Below are positions 14,742 to 23,004 of a stretch of DNA of 46,398 nt, in pieces; the first letter of the stretch is position 1, and each line of letters starts with the position of its first letter. This DNA comes from 02-FULL-45-11b sp041663485 (GTDB lineage: Bacteria; Patescibacteriota; Patescibacteriia; Buchananbacterales; UBA6539): NCBI GenBank assembly GCA_041663485.1, contig JBAYMO010000006.1:1-46398 (forward strand), read 5' to 3'. Made by a program: the position numbers and the translations under genes. The notes below the pieces were generated by a model. The model was not told the origin of the DNA, searched no databases, and was given only the letters and a program-made list of their open reading frames with translations.

Positions 14742-15893
14742 ATGAAAATCTCTTGCATGCAAGAAAATTTAAACCAAGGTTTATTTGTCGTCAGCCATAT
14801 TGCTTCAAAAAGCGCAGCGCTGCCAATTTTAAATAATGTTTTAATTCAAGCTAAAGAAAATTCTATAAAATTATCTGCCACTAATTTAGAAATGGGTATT
14901 AGCTGTGAAATTCGCGGCAAAATAGAAACTGAGGGTGAGTTTACGGTGCAATCGAGATTGTTGGCCGATTATGTTAGCTTGTTGCCTAAAGAAAAAGTTG
15001 ATTTGTCAGTGGTACAAGAAAATAAAGATGGTGGCCAAATTTTAACAGTCAAATGTAAAAATCATGCGACAAAAATTAAAGGCCAGCCAGCCACTGATTT
15101 TCCTTTAATTCCTCAAATTAGCCGCGGCAATGCTTATATTCTTAATTATCAACAACTAAAACAAGCCATTAGCCAGGTTATATTCGCGGTTTCCCAAGCT
15201 GAAACGCGCCCGGAGATTAATGGGGTTTTATTTAATTTTACTAAAGACAAATTGATTTTGGCCGCTACGGACAGTTATCGTTTGGCGGAAAAGACTGTAG
15301 CTTTGGATAAACAATCAAAAGGCAGCGAGCAAAAAGTGATTGTGCCGACTAAAACTTTGCAAGAATTACAAAGAATTCTCGGCAGTTTTAAAGATCCGGC
15401 CGCCATATCTCAAATTGAAGCCATTACTATTTATTTATCCGATAATCAAATCTTGTTTGTTATTGATTCCATTGAATTAATCTCAAGATTGGTTGAAGGG
15501 CAATATCCCGATTACCAGCAAATTATTCCCCAAAATTCTAGTACGGTCGCCACCCTGGAAACCTCGGAGTTTATTGGGATTACCAAAACCTCCAGTCTTT
15601 TTGCTCGCAGTGGAATTTATGATGTCAGCCTGGAATTTGTGGTTGATAAAAAAGAAGTAGTTATTTCTTCGGCCAATAGTCAGTTGGGTGAAAATATTTC
15701 CAATTTATCCGGGCAAATCAGCGGGGAACCGAACAGTATTGTGGTCAATTATCGTTATCTGCTTGATGGTTTACAAAATATTAATAGCGATCAGGTTCAG
15801 CTAAATATTATTGACAGTGCCAATCCTTGTGTTTTAAGACCCGCCGGTAAAGAGGCAGACTACCTCTATATTATTATGCCGATTAAGCAATAG
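14742..15893 (+). CDS. dnaN: DNA polymerase III beta subunit (sliding clamp)
   Basis: 383 residues in three clamp domains. The start MKISCMQENLNQGLFVVSHIASKSAALPILNNVLIQA is typical, with further blocks RPEINGVLFNF, LAATDSYRLAEK, GQYPDYQQIIP and the C-terminal YLYIIMPIKQ (family YxxMPMR). It tethers polymerase III to DNA. The last 24 bases recur almost exactly at 17607-17629, so this 3' end was duplicated by an insertion. The present stop is TAG; joining to the second copy would give TAA. Confidence 0.95.
   Translation: MKISCMQENLNQGLFVVSHIASKSAALPILNNVLIQAKENSIKLSATNLEMGISCEIRGKIETEGEFTVQSRLLADYVSLLPKEKVDLSVVQENKDGGQILTVKCKNHATKIKGQPATDFPLIPQISRGNAYILNYQQLKQAISQVIFAVSQAETRPEINGVLFNFTKDKLILAATDSYRLAEKTVALDKQSKGSEQKVIVPTKTLQELQRILGSFKDPAAISQIEAITIYLSDNQILFVIDSIELISRLVEGQYPDYQQIIPQNSSTVATLETSEFIGITKTSSLFARSGIYDVSLEFVVDKKEVVISSANSQLGENISNLSGQISGEPNSIVVNYRYLLDGLQNINSDQVQLNIIDSANPCVLRPAGKEADYLYIIMPIKQ
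15869..15892 (+). repeat. Direct repeat copy 1, at the 3' end of dnaN
   Basis: TATTATTATGCCGATTA followed by AGCAATA. It matches 17607-17629 except for one missing A. It is read as the left end of an insertion of about 1.7 kb. Confidence 0.75.
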
Positions 15894-15924
15894 ACGAGCG
15901 ATCGTTGCCTGCTAAAACAAAAAG

Positions 15925-15956
15925 ATCGTCCACAGCCACTGAGACGATTTTTTTTG
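15925..15956 (+). terminator. Terminator after dnaN
   Basis: ATCGTC (15925-15930) pairs with GACGAT (15943-15948), then a run of T. It lies inside the inserted segment. Confidence 0.6.
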
Positions 15957-15967
15957 TTTAAACTTAA

Positions 15968-15994
15968 TTGACAGGATTATTGTTTGATTATAAG
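15968..15994 (+). promoter_or_regulatory. Promoter of the 16022 gene
   Basis: TTGACA (15968-15973), a 15-base spacer and TATAAG (15989-15994). The spacing is short of the ideal 17 but the same as at the next accessory gene. Confidence 0.5.
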
Positions 15995-16021
15995 CTAAAG
16001 CCAACCAGAGGAGATTCGTTT

Positions 16022-16867
16022 ATGAAAATGTTGGCTGAGGCAGTACCGATTGGAAAAGTGGCGGACATCGATTTTGTTCGCGACACCTTGGTTCTTTTGG
16101 GCAATTTTGAGGAGGCCGTTAATCTCGCTCGATTAGATCGCGGCGAAAAAGCGACGGCGATTGTGGCGTCAGCTGAACTGGCGCCGGGAGTAGTAGGAAT
16201 ATTTTGGCTGCATTTGTGTGAATATGGTTTGCTTTATGACCGCCAGCGGTGGGGTACTGGGATAGTCGGGGAAAGTATAGGCGTCGTGTCGTCTGATCCA
16301 TCTTCCCGCTTCGGTTATATAAATATTCACGAGGAAGATGCGGCCCCAAACTTTGACCGGTATCTTAATCCCGATCAACCCCATCAGTATTGTTGTAAGA
16401 AAAGTATTCAGCCGTTACAGTCCAACCTTAGCTGGCATTCGGCAGCCATACCGATTACGGATATGCCAATAGCCAAATTGATGCGCTTGGACATTCCGGA
16501 AAACATCAAGGTGCTTACCCTGTCGGTCGGTGTTCACGATCAGAGTGGTCAGCGTGCCGTTATTATTCAAAGCAGCAGCGGGTGGCAGATTCCAAGCCCT
16601 CAAACTGAAGCCGAAGAACATTATCAGGCCGCGTACGGGGAAGAGTATGCCCAAGATTATCTTTATGGCGCGTCACTTTTGGCTGATGGTGTTACTGTGT
16701 TTTTTAGCACGTCGGTGCAGGGTTTGAATCAAGTCAAGGAGCAAGAATTGGTTAACCAGTTCGTTGATGAACTTGATCGTCATTGGTTTGAGGAGGTAGC
16801 CCGAGTTTTTCGGCCGGATATTGAGGGGCAGGCCATCTTATTAGAATATCATCGGTTAGCACCTTAA
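16022..16867 (+). CDS. Hypothetical protein, 281 residues, accessory
   Basis: Not recognised. The frame is open from TTG 15968, but that lies in the -35 box; GAGGAG at 16008-16013 in front of ATG 16022 sets the start. The product is soluble, without signal peptide or membrane segment, and rich in acidic residues. It has a VVGIFWLHLCEYGLLYDRQRWGTG region and a C-terminal helix (ELVNQFVDELDRHWFEEVARVF). Codon use is more GC-rich than dnaN or dnaA. With the next gene it occupies the segment between the two dnaN-end repeats and has its own promoter and terminator, so it was probably acquired. Confidence 0.6.
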   Translation: MKMLAEAVPIGKVADIDFVRDTLVLLGNFEEAVNLARLDRGEKATAIVASAELAPGVVGIFWLHLCEYGLLYDRQRWGTGIVGESIGVVSSDPSSRFGYINIHEEDAAPNFDRYLNPDQPHQYCCKKSIQPLQSNLSWHSAAIPITDMPIAKLMRLDIPENIKVLTLSVGVHDQSGQRAVIIQSSSGWQIPSPQTEAEEHYQAAYGEEYAQDYLYGASLLADGVTVFFSTSVQGLNQVKEQELVNQFVDELDRHWFEEVARVFRPDIEGQAILLEYHRLAP

Positions 16868-16888
16868 TAGATTTCAATTGATTTTTGG

Positions 16889-16918
16889 GCCTTGGCTAAT
16901 GCTATCGGCCTTTTTTAT
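16889..16918 (+). terminator. Terminator of the 16022 gene
   Basis: A short imperfect hairpin (GGCC with GGCC around GGCTAATGCTATC) is followed by TTTTTTATTT. Confidence 0.5.
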
Positions 16919-16927
16919 TTACGCCAA

Positions 16928-16954
16928 TTGACAAAGGTTGAGAAGTATTATAAA
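16928..16954 (+). promoter_or_regulatory. Promoter of the 17020 gene
   Basis: TTGACA (16928-16933), a 15-base spacer and TATAAA (16949-16954), the same layout as the promoter at 15968. Confidence 0.5.
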
Positions 16955-17019
16955 GTTGACTGCAGTTTTGGCGTTTGATTTGGTGTAATCAATAGGCTCA
17001 GAAAACCAGAAGGAGAGAA

Positions 17020-17490
17020 ATGATGCGGGAAAGAATTTTGGCCATTAATCCGTATGTCGTGGTAGTGGTGGCAACATTGGGGGTTGTGCTTGGTGTCATG
17101 TCGGCAGAGTATTTGACCAAAGGGCTGATAGTAATCCCGATATTTATCAGTCTCTTGGGCTGCATTTTCACAATTTCACCCGAAGGCGACACGAAGTATC
17201 TTGCCAGCAAAACCCTTGAAGTATTTATGGAGGTCGGTGGCTGTCTCATTGGATCAATTGTTGGTGCCGCGATTGGCAGCGGTACGTGCGACGTAATCGG
17301 CGAAGAGGCTTTCTGGACCTTGGTGGGTGCGATCGCCGGCATGGTGGCCTGGTTTTCTTTGGCCACGGCGGTTTTGGGTTATGACGTTATCAACGGTGAC
17401 ACTGGTTTGACCGCGGATCGGTTTTACTCATGTGTCTTAATCTTTGCCTTTTTAGTTTCTTGCGCGGCAATTTGTGTTCTTTTATGGTAA
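17020..17490 (+). CDS. Hypothetical membrane protein, accessory
   Basis: 156 residues with about five hydrophobic segments (YVVVVVATLGVVLGVMSAEYL, LIVIPIFISLLGCIFTI, GGCLIGSIVGAAIGSG, FWTLVGAIAGMVAWFSLATAVLG, SCVLIFAFLVSCAAICVLLW). Glycines in the GSIVGAAIGSG segment suggest tight helix packing. AAGGAGA six bases before ATG 17020 is a strong ribosome site; an ATG follows immediately at 17023. It has its own promoter and a strong terminator. Family unknown. Second gene of the inserted segment. Confidence 0.6.
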   Translation: MMRERILAINPYVVVVVATLGVVLGVMSAEYLTKGLIVIPIFISLLGCIFTISPEGDTKYLASKTLEVFMEVGGCLIGSIVGAAIGSGTCDVIGEEAFWTLVGAIAGMVAWFSLATAVLGYDVINGDTGLTADRFYSCVLIFAFLVSCAAICVLLW

Positions 17491-17502
17491 TTATTTTTAC
17501 CC

Positions 17503-17537
17503 AATAAGCCTTAATGTTTTACAGGCTTATTTTTTTA
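17503..17537 (+). terminator. Terminator of the 17020 gene
   Basis: AATAAGCCT (17503-17511) pairs with AGGCTTATT, followed by a T run. Confidence 0.8.
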
Positions 17538-17606
17538 TTAAAATTTTAATTAATATTCTGGCCGGTTAAATCAACAAAAAAGGACAAGTCACTTTCATTG
17601 TCATTG

Positions 17607-17629
17607 TATTATTATGCCGATTAGCAATA
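17607..17629 (+). repeat. Direct repeat copy 2 of the dnaN 3' end
   Basis: TATTATTATGCCGATT followed by AGCAATA, with one A fewer than the copy inside dnaN. The bases that follow run straight into a terminator, so this copy looks like the original downstream flank of dnaN. Confidence 0.75.
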
Positions 17630-17658
17630 AAAACCACCCCTTAGCCGGGACGGTTTTT
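17629..17658 (+). terminator. Probable ancestral dnaN terminator
   Basis: AAAAACC (17629-17635) pairs with GGTTTTT (17652-17658), with an inner CCC/GGG stem. It begins exactly where repeat copy 2 ends. Confidence 0.7.
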
Positions 17659-17662
17659 ATGT

Positions 17663-17691
17663 TTGACTAAATTTATGAATTTATATATATT
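17663..17691 (+). promoter_or_regulatory. Promoter of the 17771 gene
   Basis: TTGACT (17663-17668), 17 bases, TATATT (17686-17691). Confidence 0.5.
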
Positions 17692-17770
17692 AAATTATCC
17701 GTTTGGTTTAGTGAGGGGTTCAACCAAGTGAGCCTAAAATCGGCTCCTTGAACAGAAAGGGAACGGTGAA

Positions 17771-18499
17771 ATGTTTGATCTTCGTCAAAGGTTGGGTTTG
17801 TTACCCAAGGGAACCAAAGACCCTTTGGGACCCAAGAATTTGGCCGAGGTGGCTGAAGCCCAGTTGTCGTGGCTGACACAGTCGCTGGCAGGTTTGATTC
17901 GTCAGGGGACGGTAACGCTCGAGTCGGCCCAAGCCATTTTGGCGGAATTGCGTGAATATTGTCCGGCGGCGATTGCAGAAGTTGGCAAACTACCGAAGGG
18001 TAGGATTGAGCCACACCATCACGTGCTTTTGCCGGTGATTTCAAGGAAGTCCATTGACTGCCGCCGTCAAATGGCTATGCTGGTTCAAGATAAACTGGAA
18101 GGAGTTTGTCGGTTTGATGAGCAAGGGCTTGTTGATTCTGTTGATTTACCGAAGGCCTATTGGTGTGTTGGTTTTGGGTTGACCTATTTGGAATCTAACG
18201 GTTCACCCGCAACCAGCTTTCAAGGTCGTCACCCAGCGCTGCTTGAAGAAGTTATGGCCATTATGCTTCAACTCAACCGCCGTCAACCCACGTGGAGTAT
18301 GCCACCGCACGTGCTTTGCACTGGAACAAAACACGAGGGGAATTTATTGATGGTGGTTCACGACCGTCATAGAGCGATAAACCCTCGTTATGTGCTCTGT
18401 TACACGCTTTATCCTCAATTACCGATTGGTGATGGTAGGTTGCGTGGTGATAAGATTGGCGTCGGAACTTGTTACGGCCGGGTTGGTCGCGGACTATGA
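17771..18499 (+). CDS. Hypothetical protein, possibly DUF5701-like
   Basis: 242 residues, soluble, no signal peptide. The N-terminal part is helical (LAEVAEAQLSWLTQSLAGLIRQG, ESAQAILAELREYCP). The middle LPVISRKSIDCRRQMAMLV and AYWCVGFGLTYLESNG, and the end KIGVGTCYGRVGRGL, recall the layout of DUF5701 proteins; I hold this loosely. AAAGGG about 11 bases before the ATG is a modest ribosome site. It has its own promoter and a terminator, and GC-rich codons like the other accessory genes. Function unknown. Confidence 0.55.
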   Translation: MFDLRQRLGLLPKGTKDPLGPKNLAEVAEAQLSWLTQSLAGLIRQGTVTLESAQAILAELREYCPAAIAEVGKLPKGRIEPHHHVLLPVISRKSIDCRRQMAMLVQDKLEGVCRFDEQGLVDSVDLPKAYWCVGFGLTYLESNGSPATSFQGRHPALLEEVMAIMLQLNRRQPTWSMPPHVLCTGTKHEGNLLMVVHDRHRAINPRYVLCYTLYPQLPIGDGRLRGDKIGVGTCYGRVGRGL

Positions 18500-18511
18500 C
18501 CCTGTTAAATC

Positions 18512-18546
18512 AAAGGGGACAAGCTTAAGCATGTCCCTTCTTTTTT
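18512..18546 (+). terminator. Terminator of the 17771 gene
   Basis: AAGGGGACA pairs with TGTCCCTT, followed by CTTTTTT. It also faces the end of the PBP gene on minus. Confidence 0.7.
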
Positions 18547-18558
18547 ACTGTAAATAAT

Positions 18559-21363
18559 TTATTTTATTTCAACATTGATTGGCGTGGTTTTATAACTGTA
18601 GCCATCAATATTGGTAATCTGAGTATAAAGCTGATAGCGGCCTGGCTGGGGCTGATTTTGCCAGGTAGAATTTAGTTGGTTGTTACTGAATTGCCGGGCT
18701 GTATTTATATAATTTGCCTGACCGTCAGCGCCTTGATAGAACAAATCAATGCTTTGAATGTTTTCAGAATTATTTAGGCTTGCCTTTAGATTTAGCGGGA
18801 AGTTATTTTTCTTTAAGGTTGCTCCATCTTTAGGGTTCAGCCAACTTAAGACATTAGTAATTGATGGTAGCTGGAAATTCAAATCGACAGACGCACTGTT
18901 GTTATTTTCAATATCATCATAGGCGATCGCCTTCAGCGTATTGAAGCCATTAACTAAATTTGGGTCAGCTAAATTAACTTCTAAATTATAGGGGGCTTCT
19001 GTCACTGTTTTTATTAGCTGATCATTTAAATAATATTCAACTTTTTTTACACCTCGGGGGGCAGAGACTTGGACTGTGGCACTAAAATTTCTGGTTTCGA
19101 TTCTTTGGTTAGTTGATGGGTTGATAATGGCAACGCGGGGTTGATCGGCCGAAGTATGACTGGTATCATATTCTGTCGGCGGCTGTTCGGAAACGATATT
19201 GTTTCTTTTGGCCCAGTCTTGGACGGCATCTTCCCATCTTTGATATTGCGGATCATTTAAATCCGGCGGCGTTGAGCCTTGCGGATCATCTTTGTTGATG
19301 TAATATAAAATATCGTGGACTTCTTTATAAGTTTTTTCTTCAACTTGGCTGGCGGGAGTTAAATCAGTTGCCAATAGTCCGGTTACCTTATCAATTTTAA
19401 CTTTAATACCCTCAATCATGGAACCGTTCAAAACCGGTTTGTCGGTGGTAGTTGGATCTGGAGCCGTAAAGCCTTGAGCGGGCAAATCTTTAGTGGCTTC
19501 AACCATGAATTTGTTCCAAATGGGCGCGGCTACTACACTGCCATCGGCGCCGCGCTTCATTTCTTTGGCATCACTATTGCCCACCCAAACACCGGCCACT
19601 AAATTTGGCGTATAGCCAATGGTCCAGGCGTCGTGGTAGTCGTTGGTGGTGCCGGTTTTAGCCGCGACGGCTCGGTTAGATAGGGTTAAATAATTTTTTT
19701 CACCAAAGACATAGGCTCTGGCGGCGTTATCAGATAAAATGCTGGAAATCTGTCTGGCCACCTGAGTAGCTAATACTTTTTTACTATTGTCCTCAAATTT
19801 TTCCAAAGTATTACCGTCTTTATCTTTGACTTCTAAAATTCCTGTTGGCTCGTGGTATTCGCCTTCGGTGGCAAAAACGCCAAACGCGTTAGTATGCTCT
19901 AGTAATTTTACTTCGCCGCCGCCCAATACTAAAGACAAACCAAACCGGCTGCGATCTTTTAGGGTGGTGTAGCCCAAACTATCGGCTAAGTTTAAAACAT
20001 TATTGATGCCGGTTAAGTAAATGGTTTTAACGGCTGGAATATTTAATGAACCGGCCAACGCGGTTTTGATGGTAACCGGTCCGTGTTCTTTTAAGTCGTA
20101 ATTCTTTGGCTCATAATCTTTACCGTCTGAATTTAAAAACCTGGTGTTAACGTCATACAAAACTGTTTCCGGCGTATAACCTTTAATAAAAGAAGCGGCG
20201 TAAACAATTGGTTTAAAGGACGAACCAGGCTGGCGCGGGCTGATGGCGACGTTAACCTGACCGTCAATTTCATCATTAAAGTAGTCTTTTGAGCCGACCA
20301 TGGCCAAGATTTGCCCGGTCAGCGGATCAATCGCAACCAAGGCGGCGTTGTTGGCATTCCATTTAACGTTTTTGTCGGCCACTTCCTTAACGGCATTTTC
20401 CGCGGCCTGTTGTTTATCCCAATCTAAAGTAGTAATAACTTTTAAGCCGCCCTGATCAACGGTTTGTTCGTCGTATTTTTCCGATAAATATTCTTTGATA
20501 AACATGACGAAGTGCGGCGCGAACATATTATCGGTTTTTTGGACAAAAGTTATTTTTTCTTTTTTGGCCAATTCCGCGTCTTCTTTGGTGATATATCCTA
20601 ACTCAGCCATGCTATCTAAAATCCAATGTTGTCTGACGTAGAGCTTATCCAAGTGGCTGCCAAAAGGAGAGTAGTAGGACGGAGCCTGGGGTAGAGCGGC
20701 CAAAATAGCGGCTTCCGCCAAATTAATATCTTTAATGCTTTTGCCAAAATAAGTCTGGGAGGCGGCTTCGGCGCCATAAGCGACGGAGCCGTAGGGAATT
20801 TCATTAAAATACATCTGCAGAATCTGATCCTTGGAAAATTTTCGTTCAATTTGATAGGACAAAATTACCTCTTTGATTTTTCGGGTATAAGTTTTTTCCG
20901 GTGACAAAATGGCATTTTTGACCAACTGTTGCGTCAAGGTTGAACCGCCGACCTTGCTGCCGGTAAAAATATTTTTGACAAACGATCTGATAATGCCGGT
21001 GATGCTAATACCGCCGTGCTGGTAAAAATTACGATCCTCGGCGGTTAGGGTTGCATCTTTTAAGGCTTTGGGAATTTCGTCCAATTTAACAAAAGTACGC
21101 TTCTGCGTGCCGTGAATATCATAAAGCAGATGATCGCCCGTGCGGTCGTAAATTTTAGTTGATAAGGCAATACTGCGATCAATAATTCGATCGGGGTTAG
21201 GTAAGCTAGTGGCGGCCCAAGCTAATAAAATAATACTGCCGATAGCGCCCAAGCCAACAGCTACGCCCAGTACGGTTAATAAATTTTTAAAATTGATTTT
21301 GAAAGGTAACCTCTTTCTTCGGCGAAAAGATGAATTGGTAAATCTTTTTTGTAAGTCAGACAT
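18559..21363 (-). CDS. Class A penicillin-binding protein (PBP1A type) with C-terminal Ig-like domains
   Basis: 934 residues. It polymerises glycan strands and crosslinks peptides at the outer face of the membrane. A basic cytoplasmic start and one membrane segment (LLTVLGVAVGLGAIGSIILLAW, about 28-50) are followed by the GT51 transglycosylase with TAEDRNFYQHGG (catalytic E109) and GGSTLTQQLVKN. The transpeptidase has S381-S-F-K384 (PGSSFKP), SxN in AGSLNIPAV and KTGTTNDYHDAW. The last 200 or so residues are two Ig/fibronectin-like domains (PRVAIINPSTNQ..., LSWLNPKDG...), an extension known from Gram-positive and CPR enzymes. Confidence 0.95.
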   Translation of the reverse strand: MSDLQKRFTNSSFRRRKRLPFKINFKNLLTVLGVAVGLGAIGSIILLAWAATSLPNPDRIIDRSIALSTKIYDRTGDHLLYDIHGTQKRTFVKLDEIPKALKDATLTAEDRNFYQHGGISITGIIRSFVKNIFTGSKVGGSTLTQQLVKNAILSPEKTYTRKIKEVILSYQIERKFSKDQILQMYFNEIPYGSVAYGAEAASQTYFGKSIKDINLAEAAILAALPQAPSYYSPFGSHLDKLYVRQHWILDSMAELGYITKEDAELAKKEKITFVQKTDNMFAPHFVMFIKEYLSEKYDEQTVDQGGLKVITTLDWDKQQAAENAVKEVADKNVKWNANNAALVAIDPLTGQILAMVGSKDYFNDEIDGQVNVAISPRQPGSSFKPIVYAASFIKGYTPETVLYDVNTRFLNSDGKDYEPKNYDLKEHGPVTIKTALAGSLNIPAVKTIYLTGINNVLNLADSLGYTTLKDRSRFGLSLVLGGGEVKLLEHTNAFGVFATEGEYHEPTGILEVKDKDGNTLEKFEDNSKKVLATQVARQISSILSDNAARAYVFGEKNYLTLSNRAVAAKTGTTNDYHDAWTIGYTPNLVAGVWVGNSDAKEMKRGADGSVVAAPIWNKFMVEATKDLPAQGFTAPDPTTTDKPVLNGSMIEGIKVKIDKVTGLLATDLTPASQVEEKTYKEVHDILYYINKDDPQGSTPPDLNDPQYQRWEDAVQDWAKRNNIVSEQPPTEYDTSHTSADQPRVAIINPSTNQRIETRNFSATVQVSAPRGVKKVEYYLNDQLIKTVTEAPYNLEVNLADPNLVNGFNTLKAIAYDDIENNNSASVDLNFQLPSITNVLSWLNPKDGATLKKNNFPLNLKASLNNSENIQSIDLFYQGADGQANYINTARQFSNNQLNSTWQNQPQPGRYQLYTQITNIDGYSYKTTPINVEIK

Positions 21364-21389
21364 ATAAAATTATTATTAATATTAGATTA

Positions 21390-21418
21390 AATTTAGCATT
21401 ATTTGTCATATTTTACAA
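21390..21418 (-). promoter_or_regulatory. Promoter of the PBP gene
   Basis: TTGTAA (21418-21413), 17 bases, TAAATT (21395-21390) with an extended -10 TGC. Confidence 0.45.
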
Positions 21419-21429
21419 CATTTTTGCTC

Positions 21430-21461
21430 AAAAAAAATCAAGCCCAAAAAGTCAGGCTTGA
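21430..21461 (-). terminator. Terminator of the galT operon
   Basis: On minus TCAAGCC (21461-21455) pairs with GGCTTGA (21444-21438), followed by TTTTTTTT. Confidence 0.8.
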
Positions 21462-21479
21462 TTGAAAGTATTTAAGTTT

Positions 21480-22418
21480 TTATTTGCGATAAAACGCCGC
21501 GGCGTCCTCGGGCGCGATAGGATTAATGATTAAACCCGAACCGATTTCCACGCCCGCCCAAACCGAACCGCGGGGCGTGATTTTTATGTAGAGATGCTCG
21601 TTTTCGTCTTTAACAATTTGATGAAAGTAATAATTGTAGGGTAAGTTTAATTTTGAGATTTTTTTAAGTATCTTTTTCATGGCCTTGGCAAAACAGTTTC
21701 TTTCCGTTTCGTTCAAATTGGTAACGTTGTCGACGTGGCGTTTGGGCATAATCCAAATTTCATAGTTGTGCATGGGCGCCCAGGGACAAAAGGCGATAAC
21801 ATGTTTATCTTCCCAAACCAGGCGTGGCCCCTTTCTTTCTTTTTTAATTACATCGCAATAAATGCAGGTGCCGTGCTTGAGGCGATAGGCTTGGACGCGG
21901 CGAGAGCGATCTTCCAAGTGAGGCGGTAAAAATTCGGTGGCAAAAATTTGGGAGTGGGAATGCTGGATGGACGCGCCGGCCACGCCGCCGTCATTTTTGA
22001 AGATTATAACGTAATTGATTTTTTTGTCGCGCGAAATAACCTCGGTTCTCTTGGCGTATATCTCTAAAATTTTACTGATTCGTTTAACCGACAGATCTTC
22101 AATTTCCAAAAAATGGTTTGGAGTTTCAATTATGACCTCTTGCTGGCCATAAGCTTTTGGATTATTGACTGAGACAGAGGGGAATTTATTAGCAATAACT
22201 TTAATCGCCCAGGGTTCATTCTTTTCTTTGGTTTCATTGATGGTGGCTAAAACTTTGCTGACTTTATCAACTTTGCCCGGGCAAAATACACACTCGGTTG
22301 GTTTGTTGGGCTGCTGGCGCTGGGGTTTTTCCACATCGTGTGGACGATTGCCACGGTGCGGAGCAATTATTACATATTTTTCTTGAATATAATCTTTTCT
22401 GATTTCTGATTTTTGCAT
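21480..22418 (-). CDS. galT: Galactose-1-phosphate uridylyltransferase
   Basis: 312 residues, HIT superfamily. It exchanges UMP between UDP-glucose and galactose-1-phosphate. Seen: the first zinc-type cysteine pair in CVFCPGK, a second in CIYCDVI, and the active-site stretch ASIQHSHSQIFA, whose HSHSQ replaces the textbook HPHxQ. MHNYEIWIMPKRHVDNV in the second HIT repeat also fits. The Ser for Pro between the histidines is common in distant GalT-like enzymes, so the sugar specificity is less certain than the chemistry. It may act with galU in this window. Confidence 0.82.
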   Translation of the reverse strand: MQKSEIRKDYIQEKYVIIAPHRGNRPHDVEKPQRQQPNKPTECVFCPGKVDKVSKVLATINETKEKNEPWAIKVIANKFPSVSVNNPKAYGQQEVIIETPNHFLEIEDLSVKRISKILEIYAKRTEVISRDKKINYVIIFKNDGGVAGASIQHSHSQIFATEFLPPHLEDRSRRVQAYRLKHGTCIYCDVIKKERKGPRLVWEDKHVIAFCPWAPMHNYEIWIMPKRHVDNVTNLNETERNCFAKAMKKILKKISKLNLPYNYYFHQIVKDENEHLYIKITPRGSVWAGVEIGSGLIINPIAPEDAAAFYRK

Positions 22419-22422
22419 AAAT

Positions 22423-23004
22423 TTATTTTAAGGGTAAATAATTTAGTATTTGGCTTAGGCTGTCGTCAATTGATTTGGAATTATCAATTATAATGGGTTT
22501 AAATTTTTTATATTCTGCTTCGGTTCTGTTCGGCAGGCTGCCTTTACTTTTTGGCACTTGGTCTTCCGGAGATAAAGTGCCTTTCTTTTCTAGGCGAACC
22601 CTTCTGGTTTTTTCATGGCAAGTGATGAGAAAATAATAATCCGGTTTAATTATGGGTAAAAGTTTTAAATCAGGAATTAATTTCATATTGGCCCCGCGCA
22701 GTTTATGATAAGCCAGAGTTGAATAAACGTAGCGATCACAAATAACCCAACTATCTTTTAATAAATTTTGGATTTTTTGTGATTTGTTAATGGCCGAGGC
22801 AATATAAAAAAATAGACTTGAATTAATATCAGCTTGAGATTTGATAAATGGTTTTATTAAATTAAAACCAATTTTTTTATTTTCTAAATCTTCCAGCCGA
22901 ATGGATTTAATTTTTAAGTCATTAAGTCTTTGATTAAGCATTTTAGTCAAAGTAGTTTTGCCGGAACCGTCTATGCCTTCAAAAACAATTAATTTATTTT
23001 TCAT
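22423..23004 (-). CDS. tmk: Thymidylate kinase-like P-loop kinase
   Basis: 193 residues. Walker A GIDGSGKTTL is at the N-terminus, the DR(Y/H) motif is in VICDRYVYSTLAYH, and a lid region follows (RRVRLEKKG). The family phosphorylates dTMP. The sequence is somewhat divergent after residue 60, so another deoxynucleoside-monophosphate kinase is possible. Its ATG overlaps the stop of the DUF1846 gene by four bases. Confidence 0.75.
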   Translation of the reverse strand: MKNKLIVFEGIDGSGKTTLTKMLNQRLNDLKIKSIRLEDLENKKIGFNLIKPFIKSQADINSSLFFYIASAINKSQKIQNLLKDSWVICDRYVYSTLAYHKLRGANMKLIPDLKLLPIIKPDYYFLITCHEKTRRVRLEKKGTLSPEDQVPKSKGSLPNRTEAEYKKFKPIIIDNSKSIDDSLSQILNYLPLK

